Positions 29,654 to 39,732 of a stretch of DNA of 64,000 nt are shown in pieces (position 1 is the first letter of the stretch; each line of letters opens with the position of its first letter). A program made the position numbers and the translations under genes. Where the stretch lies: NCBI GenBank assembly GCA_039105265.1, contig JAPFFF010000008.1, positions 3,286,001 through 3,350,000 on the forward strand. Reading direction: 5' to 3'. The notes beneath the pieces were generated by a model. It saw nothing but the letters and a program-made list of their open reading frames with translations, was not told the DNA's origin and did not search any database. This stretch comes from Tritrichomonas musculus. Its lineage: Eukaryota; Parabasalia; Tritrichomonadida; Tritrichomonadidae.

Positions 29654-32600
29654 TTAATACCATGGAATTGCTTTTGATGGTTGAATCCAAGGATTTTTGG
29701 CTTTTTCAATCAAATCATTAATTCTTTCAATCCAACCTGAAGATGAATCTTTTTCTGAATGTGAGATATATTTTGGCGGAGACAATGAAATAAATCTATT
29801 TTCAGTAATAGTCCTCTGTCTAATTAGCTCATCCACAGAAAATTTATGAGGAGATTTTGGCTCATTTAAAATCATCTCATCTCCAAGAATTATTTCCAAG
29901 TGAGTTCTAATTAGCTCCAAATATTCCGTAAGAGCAAGTGATGTTGCAGCAAAGGCAATCTTCATCCCACAATCTCCCCAGATTTCGCTAACGTTTTCAA
30001 GTGAAGGACTTAATCTGAAATTTGAATAAGAAGTTTCCTCTATGAATTTTGCGCCATCGAAATCAATCAACAATATTGGGGATTCTAACGATCTCGCACA
30101 CATAATCATCATGTTCATTTCTGGATATGGTGCCGATATGATATATTTAATCATGGCAATCGACTCGTAAGACAGTGCAATTCCATGAAGATTCATTGGA
30201 ACCAATTTTTGGGAAGCACCAGTTTTCAAAAAGTGGATTAATGAATCCTTTGGGAAAGATTTAATACTTTCAATTCCATTTTGATTCAATTTTCCGACCT
30301 CTGAATTTTTCAATGAGTTTTGATCGACATTTTCTTTTATCCAGTCCTCTTGAGTTATCATCATGTCTCTCTCAAAAAACATGCTAAGTGACATTGGCTC
30401 CGATTCGAGCCTCTTCAAAATCGTGTTCGAACCGATCTCGAAAACGTAGTTCTCGGCAAGAGTGATTGACCGAACGATCGTTGAGTAGGAGCTTCTCAAA
30501 ATTGTTCGAATGACCGATAGAAGATGGTTCACTGAAATGACAGATGGTCGAAAACCGTGCGGATTCTTGGTCATTATCAAAAAGTGCTGCTTAGAATAGT
30601 TGGATGTCGTGGAGCAAAAAGATGTCATGTTAGGTGAAAAAACTTTGATTTTCTTATGAATGACAAAGATTGAAAATTCAGTGTTGTATTCAATTCCTCG
30701 AATAGGGAAGATAAATGGCATCTGCTCGTTGAATTCATCAATCACTTCGTATAGCTGATTCAATAATTGTGAAAGATTTTGTGATGAATTTGTAAACTTC
30801 TGAATTTTCAATTCCCTTTCAAAATTTGAGAGCTGCCTCATTTCATTTACCCAATTTTTGAAGTCTCCTATTTTTTCTATTTCTGACCTTGTCAGATTTG
30901 ACAGGGCATCCTCAAAAGTGGTTATGAAATTTCTATGCTTTCTTATTTCAATTAAATTGAATGATGAAATTTCATCATCACTCAATTTGAGAGCTTCGTT
31001 GATGAAGGTCTGAATTTTTGTTTGCAATTCAATTTCATTGAGATGAATTGAATTGATTCTATTCAAAATTTTTGCAATTTTATTCATCATTGAAATTTGA
31101 ACGAAACTGTGCTCATTCACAATTGCATTGTGAAGTGCATTTTGAATGTCTTTTGATGCATATTTTGACGCATATAAAGTGGAACGATAGGCCATTTCAG
31201 TGAACAGCTCAATGGAAATGTCAAAGAACCATTTATTGTTGGCTATCTCAACAAGTTGCTGCAGCCAGACGTGCCACACTTTTGCAAAATTCTTCTTGAA
31301 AATGAAGGAAGTTGCGAGAATTGTCTCATCGAACTTTTTCAGATGGATTGCAATTCGAATCAACGTGATGATCCTCGCACTGGCTTCGTTCATCTGTATA
31401 ATGGTGACATCGTCCTTCGTCGTGACAATCTGGCAGTAGGCGTTGTAGGCAGTTGAGAAGCAGTCAGACGATTGTTGTGCAATGAAGACGTTAAAGCAAA
31501 ACGGTGCAAATGAAATCCAATTCGAAATTGAAAAATTCTTTGACAGAATTTTTTCAGAGACTTCTTTGAAAAAGTTGTTAATTTGTGTAGCATTCAATGC
31601 AAATTGACCATAAGGTGAAATTCCAGAAACTTCCTTGAACCGCGAGTAGACCATTGGTGATATTAAAATCGACGGCGATTCGCCGGTTGAGTTGATATTG
31701 ACCTTCTTTTTTTGACCTTTTTGAAGGAGAAACCGTTTAAAATTTTTGATCATTCTCACGAAACTTGAATTCAAGCATTGAAACAAGTTTTCTTTATTGA
31801 ACTTAGGTATGCTTCCTTCAACGATCAACTTTTCAATGTATGTTTCAATTATTGCGAAAGAGACGAATTTTTCCCTTTGATAGACTGAAGGTGAATAATT
31901 TCGCCTATAAGTATTGAGCGTCTCCTCTTTGACGAGTTTGATGCATTCTATTGATTTCTCCTTCTCATTCGATTGGATGAAATCGATGCATTTTCGAAGA
32001 TGACGGATGATGTTTTCATGATGATGGTCGATCTTCAAAAGTGGCGTGATAATTGACTCAAAATCCAATTCATCCTTCACCAAGAAATTTGAATTAAATT
32101 TCCGCATGTAATTGAAGTATGAATTCTTTGCTTTTCCTTCAGATACATAAAGTTCTTCAGCTGCTTCATACTTACAAAGATGTGTCAAAAAAACCGCCAT
32201 TTCTTGCCGTTTTGTGGGATTCGGCATCGCCTGATAAACAATCGAATCATTGAACGTGTCAGGATAAAGCAAGCGTGATAGATAAGCCTCATCATAGTGA
32301 ATGTATTGATGAGAACACGACAAGAAAACTTTGTCAGAAAAAGGCTCAGACATCTTCATAAAGTTGTAATAATTAAACGATTTAGAAGATTTTAACAGAA
32401 AAAGTTCTATCGTTCTGGAAATTTGAGTATAGGTCAATTGAGTGTCTCTGACCAAATTGTTATCATAAAAAATTTTGAGGTTAGTCAAAATTTCATTGTC
32501 AAGTTTACTTGAAAAAACGGTTAGTGCAATATTTGAAGCAATTTTTTTCAACCGTTTTGAAAAGGCGAAAATTGGATTCCAAAGTTTATTTTTCTCAGTC

Positions 32601-35600
32601 AGAATCGCAACGATATAAATGAAGTATTCATCAGACCATAAATTCAAAGGGAGAACGTTTAATAATGTCAGAAACCGTTCTTTAAAACTCTCAAATTTAA
32701 TCAAAAGTCCTTCTATTTTTTCGAAGCAAATGAAGCTTGTCACGGGAGTCGATTCATTAGCAATGAAAATGTAAAGAAGAATCAAACTGCCAAGAACCGA
32801 AAAACCGTTTTCTTCACCAAACTTTTTGAGAGTGTGGATTATCTTTAATAACTCGGTCTCGCTGCCAACAACGAGTTGTGAAAAAGTCGAAATGATCCTT
32901 TTTTTGGCTTTAATCAAAAGTGACGGGCATGAAATTAACGATGGAAGAACGGTTGTAAACGTCTTCTTCATCGACAACGTCCACTTTTTTGTAGTGAAGA
33001 CGATATCGATGTAATTCATTTGCTTCTCAAATGGAAGAGAGCCAGTGAGAGACAGAATCATTTGAAACAACAAATTTGACAATTGTGAATTATCGTCCAT
33101 TTCAAAATAAACCGCTAAAATCTTATCAATTAAAATTGAATAGGATGAATCAAAATGACTCGAAATGAAAGAATTCGAAACGATGAAAAATTTCTCAAAA
33201 TTCACCAAGGTCAAATTTTCAAGTAAAAAGCACAAAAGTGACAAAATTGGTTCAGAATATGTCAAATAAATTTTTTTGTCAAAAAGAAATTTCATGAATG
33301 AATTCAAAAGAAGTTTCGAAACGTGATTCTCATTTTTAATGAATTCCAAACTTGACAGAATTAAATCTGAATGTTCGTTAAAGAAAAAGTCAGATTCAAA
33401 ATGAGCAGCGATGCAAATCAAACAAAATTTCAATGAACTATTAACACAATTATTTTGAATTAAATTCAATAATTTCTTAGGAAATTCAATTTTTTCTAAT
33501 TTCAATAAAAAACCGAAAAAAATCTCATTGAAATCAACAACTTGATTTCCAGTAACATTCAATGATTGGTCGAAATGTTTCAAAATCAATTTCATGAATT
33601 TAAAGCAAGTTTTCAGAAGCATTTTTTGTTCATTTAAATTTGTCTCAGCTTGATTAAATAAAGGAATTAAAAAGATGATGACGTCTCTTATTTCAATCAA
33701 TTTATTATAATTTTCTTCTTTGATTAATTTCATCTTTTTAATGAGAAGTTTAAAAACTGAATAGAAAAATGAAAAAGGAAGAAATTTATAAATTTGTGTA
33801 GATATCAATAAAACGGTTATCGTCTTCTGAACGTCTTTCACATCAAAAAATCGATCATGAAAAAAGAAAGAAATAGTTTCAATCACTTTTGGACTCAAAT
33901 CATCAACGAATTCAGGCTTCATTTTAATTAATTTCAAGAAATAAGAAAAATAAGGAATTTCAAAGAATTTTGAATAAGAAAACAATTGTTGAATGATTGA
34001 TTCAAAAATTTCTTTTGGCAAAAATTTTTTTTCAATTAATTTAATACACAATTTCAATGTATAAATGATCGTTTGTGTATCTGAAGATAACAAAAAATTA
34101 GGAATCGATTTCAAAATCATTAGTAATTGTTCTCGGTTTGGAAGTTTTTTGTCAAGCAAATAATTTATGCTTTTTAAAACAGCCGAATTTTTTTTAAAAT
34201 CAAAATTTAAATAATTTAAAAGTTGACTCCAAATGAAAGGAAACAAATTTGTTGGATTTTGATTGTCATTCGCATTCAACGCTTTGATTGAATAAGGAAG
34301 AATTATTCGTAACATATTTGAAGGAAGTTTTTCAAATGATTTAAAAGATCCTCGAATTAAATTAATCAAAATAAGTGGATATTTGCTGTTAAAAACGGTT
34401 TCTTTGAAAAGTTGATAAATATCAGATTGATTGAAAAAAGTTATTCTCAAAATTGATGATATGTGAACGATGTTAATTATTTCATAGTTATATTTTAACA
34501 TGTTCAAAAATGAAATGCTTAAAGACGTTAAAATTTGATAAGCATTTTCATCACTTTTTGACTGATCGGAACATGAATGAATCACATGAGAAAGGGCATC
34601 ATGAACAAGAAGGAAGAATCGTTGTTCATTTACGAACCTTTCATCTGATGACAACTTTTCTATAACGGATGCCAGGCAAGGTGAAATCAAGGCGAAATTT
34701 TCTCGTTTATTTTCCATTGAATTTAAGAATGATTGAAAGAAGACATTCGTCTTATCTCCAACGATCAATTCTTTCAAGAAATAATAATTAAACAAGGTCG
34801 GACTGGAACAACTGTCAATTAAATAATTAACGGTTTGTTCAGGGAATAAAATCAAGAATTTTAAAACAGGCTTCTTAATTAACGATATGAAAGGGATGTT
34901 TACATTTTGATAAAGACTCAAAATGCATTCAATGTAATTTTCCAAATAAGAAGAATAATTCAAAATGTGAGATTTGACAGGCTCGAGTGTGATATATTCT
35001 TTAATGGTGAATTGTTTCAATATAATGGTGAAATTTTTCAATAGTTTCATTTTGTCAACGTCACTTTTTTTGCAATAATTTTCTACTTCAATAAAGTATT
35101 CAATTATGATGTCAGGTGGCGTTTTAATTGGAAGAATTTTAGTCAGTTTGGAATAAAACGCAATCTTCTCAGGTTGCGAATCCCAGAATGAGAACAAACT
35201 CTTCGGATTCCTCCAGAAATCATCGATCATTTTAACAGACAACAAATCGGGCAAATAATTATTTGTGAGGATTTTAAAGCATTTTTTAGCGCTTTTTTTT
35301 ACTGGTGTAAAATGGCATGGTAAAGTACTAAACAAAAACCGAATTAAATAATTCAAAAAGTCGACGCTTGTCTTGTAAAAGTTGAAAACTTCTGGGTTCC
35401 TTAAAATCCCCAAACAAACAGAAAGAACACGAACGTATTTCTGAAGACAATGAATGTTTTCACTTGGATGTGGCTTGAAAAATTGAATTGTTCTCTCAAT
35501 CCACTCTTGATCCAGGCAAGCGATCAAATCTCCCTCAATTCCACACAAAAAGGCAAGTGCCAATTTTTGGAACATGATAATTCTATCGGACGAAACGTCG

Positions 35601-38600
35601 ATTGAATCGAAGTTGTTAATTTGGAGAGGAATTTTCAACTTAAACAACCTTTTTTCAATGACATAACGAACAGAAATTGAGAGAGGACAAATAATTTCGT
35701 AAACCATTGAAACGAACTTTTTCAATGTCTCAGCGTCACTTTTTTCAATAAATTTTTTCAGGAAAGAATTCAAAACAGAGGAGAAACTTTTGTCAAGAGG
35801 AGAAATCTCAGATGTTTGAATCAACATGCTTCTAATGTAATTCAAATTAATGAATTGCGGATAGTAACGAATGAAGATCGAGAAACCGCTAAGAATTGAG
35901 AAGAATTTTGTTGAAATTGGAAAAAAATGAAATAAAGATTGCATTGTTTGTGACACAATGATTTCATCCGCATTTCTATCTTTACAATAATCAAAAAATG
36001 AAACAGCAAGTTCCATCGTGGTCGATGTTAACTCAGACCGATTTATTCCAATCACTTCAAAGAGGCAAAGAATGTACAAATTAGACTCACCACGAATGAA
36101 AAGGTCGCCGAAAGTGCGAGTTATATATGAAAAAAGATGAGCCAATTGATCCTTAAGATGATCGAATCCGTAACAATGCTTTAGTAATTTAATAAGAAGA
36201 GTTAAAATAGGTCTCATGTTTTCGTTTGTTTTGGTAACTTTTTGAATCACAATTTCAAAATAAATGCTGATTAAAGCGAACAAATGAGAAGCTTCTTCAA
36301 TTGAATTATCGAAATATTCAGAAATTGTCTTTAAAATTAAATGATGATCAGTATAAACAAAATCAATAGTTAATAAAGAATCAACTTTTTTCGATGAAAA
36401 AGCCTTCAAAAATTTAGATGCATAAAAAGGAATGATTTCCATGATTTTTTTTGCTGTTTCATAATTAATGTAACTTATCGAACTTGTGAAAGACTCAAAA
36501 ACTTCTTCTTCAAATTCAACTATGGCGGTAATTGGATTCTTGGTTGATCTTTCAGGTGTGAATATTTTCAAACAAATTTTAGAAGCTTTTTCACTAATTT
36601 CTTTTTTGCCACAATTAAAGGCAAATTTAAGTAACGGAATGAGTGAATTTTCTGACATGAAATCATCTTCATCTAAACAAATATCAAAGATAACATCAAT
36701 GCCATCAAGAAGGGCACCTTCTTCAAAATCATCTAATAAAACAGGCCGAATTCTATTTGATGATTGTTTGTCATTTGGCAGATCAACTTTTTCATAATGA
36801 AAATTAACGGCTTCCAAGTAAAAATGAATCATTCTAATTGCAACAGATTGATGACAGATTGATTTTAAATTAGAAAAAACAGAGACTATAATCAACCTTT
36901 GATATGTCTTTAACATACTTCCAAATAAACGGTTTGGCACTTTTTTAGGAAGCTCTGCAAGTCGAATTATGAATGAAATCCACAAGAAAATCAAATTTAC
37001 ATCGTCAATGTTCGATGAGATAATCAAGTTTATTTTCATTGAAGCAAGTTCAATCATATGGCCAAGTAGCAAATTAATGAATGAGTTGGGATTCAATAAG
37101 TTTTTTTGTAACATTGAAAAATTGTTCAGAAAATTGTACGTTAAAATTCTCTTTTTCATAAAAACGAACAAATTTTCTGACACTTTCAATGCTAAAGCAT
37201 TCAGGAAAGAAGAAGGCATCTTTAGAATGCAATCGTCGAAATATTTTGAAAATATTCCGGAGAAGTTAAGCATGCCTTGTGGGTTCTGTACATATGGCAT
37301 CGAATGCGCTGAAACTGGTGAACAGGCCAAGACTTCATGTGTGGCAAATGATTGAATTTCCATCTGTTTGTAAGAGGAATAAACCATGATGTTGATCAAT
37401 GATGAAAAAGTCCTCATTAAGTATGAATGCAGATTTAACGTATTGGCAGGCTGTATGTCTTTTGTGGTTAACAATTTACGCAAACAGACGCAAATTTGAA
37501 TTTGAAAAATGACAACAGAATGGAAATGATGACGAATGTTTTCGCAGACTTGAACAATTCGATCAAAATCTTTGGCGCATTCAATTTCATTAACGTACTT
37601 CTTCTCATATGAATCACTTATGAGGTAATGATCAATTGAAGGTGAATCAATTGACCAGTTGGATTGCTCATAAAAAGTGACTTCCCTCTTCTTTAATGTT
37701 GAACTTGATTCATCAGTAAAATTGTCATTTTTTGGCATGATTTTGCTGATGCCATGAAGCTTGTTTAATTGAAAGATAAAGGAATTTAATGCTGAGTTTA
37801 AATTTGAAAAAATGTAAAATAGATCAAATGGATTATTATCTAAAAATTGTTGGACAATGGATATTGAGAACATTTTGACAGAATCAAGAATTCCTGGAAA
37901 ATTGTCCATCCTTTTTATTCGATGAATAGCATTGCATATGACTGATAGAACTTTTAATCGTTGATCATGATTGTGTAATGGTATAAAATCATAGAAATAA
38001 AAGCATAAATACCATGGAAATGCACGATGAAGTTCATGATACTTTTGTGTGGATGTATATTCAAAAAGATTCGTGATTTGATAAAGTCTCTCTAAAAGAT
38101 GATCTGTTTTGAAAATTGAATTGCATTGCCTAACAATAAAAAACCATGAATGGAAAAAATTTACTAAAAAAATATCAGGCGCTTTTGGACTTAAATCTAT
38201 AATATGAAGAAAGCTTTCGATAAAATCATTAGATAATTTGATTTGACAATTGGACATTAATAAGGTCTTGACAAAATGATAAATGTAATTAATGAATAAA
38301 ATGGCCCCAAATGAGAATTGATCTGAATTTATTTGTAAAATTAGTTTGAAAACATAATTAAGATCTTCAATAAAAAAAGGTTGCGAAATAAAGTCGCTAA
38401 CAGCTTGTGTATTGAATATAAAATAATTGCATGAGGAAATATCATAAAATAAATTATTTGGTTTGGTTTGAAAAAAGAAATTTATTCTCTCTCTGAAATA
38501 TTTATGAAAAAAATCGAATAATTCGGGCCTTCTGGGGCTTGATAATAGAAGGATAAATGATGAAGAAACAAGATATCCATTTTTTGAATGTGTTGGAAAT

Positions 38601-38845
38601 TGAAATTCTAAAGCGCTTTGTGGTGGATCTGATGCAATAGTAAAAATGCAAGCAATTAATTTAAGGCAATCCCATTCATCGTTCGTGTATTTGTCTGGTT
38701 TTTTAGAAAAAATCGAAAATAATATTTTGAAAAAGTTGTCTTGCTCAGAAAACTGCAGTTTAGAATGTTGTTCACGAAACCATAAACTAATTTTTTTGAT
38801 TGGAATAGGGTGGGTTTGCTGTAAAATTATGGTAATTTCGCTCAT
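29654..38845 (-). CDS. TRRAP/Tra1-like PIKK-family pseudokinase, 3063 aa
   Basis: Starts at ATG 38845. The length and near-total alpha-helical HEAT/TPR-like composition are those of a phosphatidylinositol-3-kinase-related (PIKK) protein. The FAT-like region lies around 2100-2700. The C-terminal kinase-like domain (about 2750-3000) has segments such as SSYSTIVRSITLAENYVFEIGSN but no DRHxxN catalytic loop and no DFG, as in TRRAP/Tra1. The last ~35 residues match a FATC end (INDLIEKAKNPWIQPSKAIPWY; the Tra1 family ends similarly in PW plus an aromatic residue). TRRAP/Tra1 (3744 aa in yeast) is the activator-binding scaffold of the SAGA and NuA4 histone acetyltransferase complexes. Absence of catalytic motifs argues against TOR, ATM, ATR or SMG1. 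Single uninterrupted frame; divergent from the SRbeta gene. Confidence 0.8.
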   Translation of the reverse strand: MSEITIILQQTHPIPIKKISLWFREQHSKLQFSEQDNFFKILFSIFSKKPDKYTNDEWDCLKLIACIFTIASDPPQSALEFQFPTHSKNGYLVSSSFILLLSSPRRPELFDFFHKYFRERINFFFQTKPNNLFYDISSCNYFIFNTQAVSDFISQPFFIEDLNYVFKLILQINSDQFSFGAILFINYIYHFVKTLLMSNCQIKLSNDFIESFLHIIDLSPKAPDIFLVNFFHSWFFIVRQCNSIFKTDHLLERLYQITNLFEYTSTQKYHELHRAFPWYLCFYFYDFIPLHNHDQRLKVLSVICNAIHRIKRMDNFPGILDSVKMFSISIVQQFLDNNPFDLFYIFSNLNSALNSFIFQLNKLHGISKIMPKNDNFTDESSSTLKKREVTFYEQSNWSIDSPSIDHYLISDSYEKKYVNEIECAKDFDRIVQVCENIRHHFHSVVIFQIQICVCLRKLLTTKDIQPANTLNLHSYLMRTFSSLINIMVYSSYKQMEIQSFATHEVLACSPVSAHSMPYVQNPQGMLNFSGIFSKYFDDCILKMPSSFLNALALKVSENLFVFMKKRILTYNFLNNFSMLQKNLLNPNSFINLLLGHMIELASMKINLIISSNIDDVNLIFLWISFIIRLAELPKKVPNRLFGSMLKTYQRLIIVSVFSNLKSICHQSVAIRMIHFYLEAVNFHYEKVDLPNDKQSSNRIRPVLLDDFEEGALLDGIDVIFDICLDEDDFMSENSLIPLLKFAFNCGKKEISEKASKICLKIFTPERSTKNPITAIVEFEEEVFESFTSSISYINYETAKKIMEIIPFYASKFLKAFSSKKVDSLLTIDFVYTDHHLILKTISEYFDNSIEEASHLFALISIYFEIVIQKVTKTNENMRPILTLLIKLLKHCYGFDHLKDQLAHLFSYITRTFGDLFIRGESNLYILCLFEVIGINRSELTSTTMELAVSFFDYCKDRNADEIIVSQTMQSLFHFFPISTKFFSILSGFSIFIRYYPQFINLNYIRSMLIQTSEISPLDKSFSSVLNSFLKKFIEKSDAETLKKFVSMVYEIICPLSISVRYVIEKRLFKLKIPLQINNFDSIDVSSDRIIMFQKLALAFLCGIEGDLIACLDQEWIERTIQFFKPHPSENIHCLQKYVRVLSVCLGILRNPEVFNFYKTSVDFLNYLIRFLFSTLPCHFTPVKKSAKKCFKILTNNYLPDLLSVKMIDDFWRNPKSLFSFWDSQPEKIAFYSKLTKILPIKTPPDIIIEYFIEVENYCKKSDVDKMKLLKNFTIILKQFTIKEYITLEPVKSHILNYSSYLENYIECILSLYQNVNIPFISLIKKPVLKFLILFPEQTVNYLIDSCSSPTLFNYYFLKELIVGDKTNVFFQSFLNSMENKRENFALISPCLASVIEKLSSDERFVNEQRFFLLVHDALSHVIHSCSDQSKSDENAYQILTSLSISFLNMLKYNYEIINIVHISSILRITFFNQSDIYQLFKETVFNSKYPLILINLIRGSFKSFEKLPSNMLRIILPYSIKALNANDNQNPTNLFPFIWSQLLNYLNFDFKKNSAVLKSINYLLDKKLPNREQLLMILKSIPNFLLSSDTQTIIYTLKLCIKLIEKKFLPKEIFESIIQQLFSYSKFFEIPYFSYFLKLIKMKPEFVDDLSPKVIETISFFFHDRFFDVKDVQKTITVLLISTQIYKFLPFSFFYSVFKLLIKKMKLIKEENYNKLIEIRDVIIFLIPLFNQAETNLNEQKMLLKTCFKFMKLILKHFDQSLNVTGNQVVDFNEIFFGFLLKLEKIEFPKKLLNLIQNNCVNSSLKFCLICIAAHFESDFFFNEHSDLILSSLEFIKNENHVSKLLLNSFMKFLFDKKIYLTYSEPILSLLCFLLENLTLVNFEKFFIVSNSFISSHFDSSYSILIDKILAVYFEMDDNSQLSNLLFQMILSLTGSLPFEKQMNYIDIVFTTKKWTLSMKKTFTTVLPSLISCPSLLIKAKKRIISTFSQLVVGSETELLKIIHTLKKFGEENGFSVLGSLILLYIFIANESTPVTSFICFEKIEGLLIKFESFKERFLTLLNVLPLNLWSDEYFIYIVAILTEKNKLWNPIFAFSKRLKKIASNIALTVFSSKLDNEILTNLKIFYDNNLVRDTQLTYTQISRTIELFLLKSSKSFNYYNFMKMSEPFSDKVFLSCSHQYIHYDEAYLSRLLYPDTFNDSIVYQAMPNPTKRQEMAVFLTHLCKYEAAEELYVSEGKAKNSYFNYMRKFNSNFLVKDELDFESIITPLLKIDHHHENIIRHLRKCIDFIQSNEKEKSIECIKLVKEETLNTYRRNYSPSVYQREKFVSFAIIETYIEKLIVEGSIPKFNKENLFQCLNSSFVRMIKNFKRFLLQKGQKKKVNINSTGESPSILISPMVYSRFKEVSGISPYGQFALNATQINNFFKEVSEKILSKNFSISNWISFAPFCFNVFIAQQSSDCFSTAYNAYCQIVTTKDDVTIIQMNEASARIITLIRIAIHLKKFDETILATSFIFKKNFAKVWHVWLQQLVEIANNKWFFDISIELFTEMAYRSTLYASKYASKDIQNALHNAIVNEHSFVQISMMNKIAKILNRINSIHLNEIELQTKIQTFINEALKLSDDEISSFNLIEIRKHRNFITTFEDALSNLTRSEIEKIGDFKNWVNEMRQLSNFERELKIQKFTNSSQNLSQLLNQLYEVIDEFNEQMPFIFPIRGIEYNTEFSIFVIHKKIKVFSPNMTSFCSTTSNYSKQHFLIMTKNPHGFRPSVISVNHLLSVIRTILRSSYSTIVRSITLAENYVFEIGSNTILKRLESEPMSLSMFFERDMMITQEDWIKENVDQNSLKNSEVGKLNQNGIESIKSFPKDSLIHFLKTGASQKLVPMNLHGIALSYESIAMIKYIISAPYPEMNMMIMCARSLESPILLIDFDGAKFIEETSYSNFRLSPSLENVSEIWGDCGMKIAFAATSLALTEYLELIRTHLEIILGDEMILNEPKSPHKFSVDELIRQRTITENRFISLSPPKYISHSEKDSSSGWIERINDLIEKAKNPWIQPSKAIPWY

Positions 38846-39039
38846 TTCGTTTCCCGCTTAATCATTTATAACATTCAATTTTTTCAATAGAAACGAACTT
38901 TTGAGTTTCAATAAGAATTTCGATATATTTAAATTATAACAATAAATTATGATTTCTTTTCTTTATTTTTAATTTGAAAAAAACGAAAAAATTGAAATTC
39001 TTTCAAAAAGTAGTCAAAGCCAAGTTGCCTACACTTCAA
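38846..39039. promoter_or_regulatory. Bidirectional promoter region, TRRAP-like / SRbeta
   Basis: Only 194 bp separate two divergent starts, so both promoters lie here. TTTCAAAAAGTAGTC at 39001-39015 is about 30 bp before the SRbeta ATG. CTTCAAATGG at the start itself fits a trichomonad-type initiator (TCA then A/T) immediately upstream of the ATG. Confidence 0.4.
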
Positions 39040-39732
39040 ATGGATAATAGCGAAATAGCCATATTTGTAACCATTGGATTAATTGCCCTTTCTTTAATAG
39101 TTGGATTGGTCGTATTTTTGACTCGAAGACCAAAAGATAAGAAAGTATACCTAGTTGGCTTATCTGGATCTGGCAAAACAACTTTATTTTATAAAATAGT
39201 TGCAAACGAAAAAGTTTCTTCAATCACTTCTCAAGTTCCAAATAGTTATATGCTTACTGAAGGTAAAAAGACTCTAGAATTTATTGATTTACCTGGACAT
39301 CCAAGAATTCGTACTGAAGTCATGAATAAAATTAAAGAATCAACAGCTATTATTTTTACAATCGATAGCGAAACAATCCTGAAAAATATAAGTGACATTG
39401 CCAACTTTTTATATGATATATTGAGTGACTCAATTATTATTCAGAAAAAAGTTCCAATTTTAATTGCAATAACGAAAACAGATATAGTTGGATCGCGAGA
39501 TATCGATTTCATCCAACAGGAACTTGAGAAAGAAATTGAATTTGTTAGATCAAATCGACTTAAATCAAACTATGTCGTAGATGGAGAAACAGAACAACTT
39601 TATTTGGGAGAAGAAGGAAAAGAATTCACTTTTAATCAGTTAATTAATCCAGTTTCATTTGTTTCCACTTCAGTTAATCACAACGATGTTAGCCAAGTTA
39701 CAGACTTTTTGAGAAAAATTCTATTAAAATAA
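39040..39732 (+). CDS. Signal recognition particle receptor beta subunit (SRbeta) GTPase
   Basis: 230 aa. The frame is open 22 codons further to a TTG at 38974, but ATG 39040 gives the expected topology: a short lumenal end, one membrane anchor at about 6-29, then a cytosolic Arf/Sar-like G domain. Motifs: GLSGSGKTT (40-48), DLPGHPRIR (83-91, the DLPGH form typical of SRbeta), and TKTD (145-148). SRbeta holds SRalpha at the ER membrane and takes part in docking ribosome-bound signal recognition particles. Length is normal for the family. All nucleotide-binding motifs are intact. Confidence 0.88.
   Translation: MDNSEIAIFVTIGLIALSLIVGLVVFLTRRPKDKKVYLVGLSGSGKTTLFYKIVANEKVSSITSQVPNSYMLTEGKKTLEFIDLPGHPRIRTEVMNKIKESTAIIFTIDSETILKNISDIANFLYDILSDSIIIQKKVPILIAITKTDIVGSRDIDFIQQELEKEIEFVRSNRLKSNYVVDGETEQLYLGEEGKEFTFNQLINPVSFVSTSVNHNDVSQVTDFLRKILLK

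Noticed and set aside
29654-38845. TOR or ATM/ATR kinase
   Set aside because: The catalytic DRHxxN and DFG motifs of active PIKKs are absent, and the C-terminal end fits Tra1/TRRAP better.
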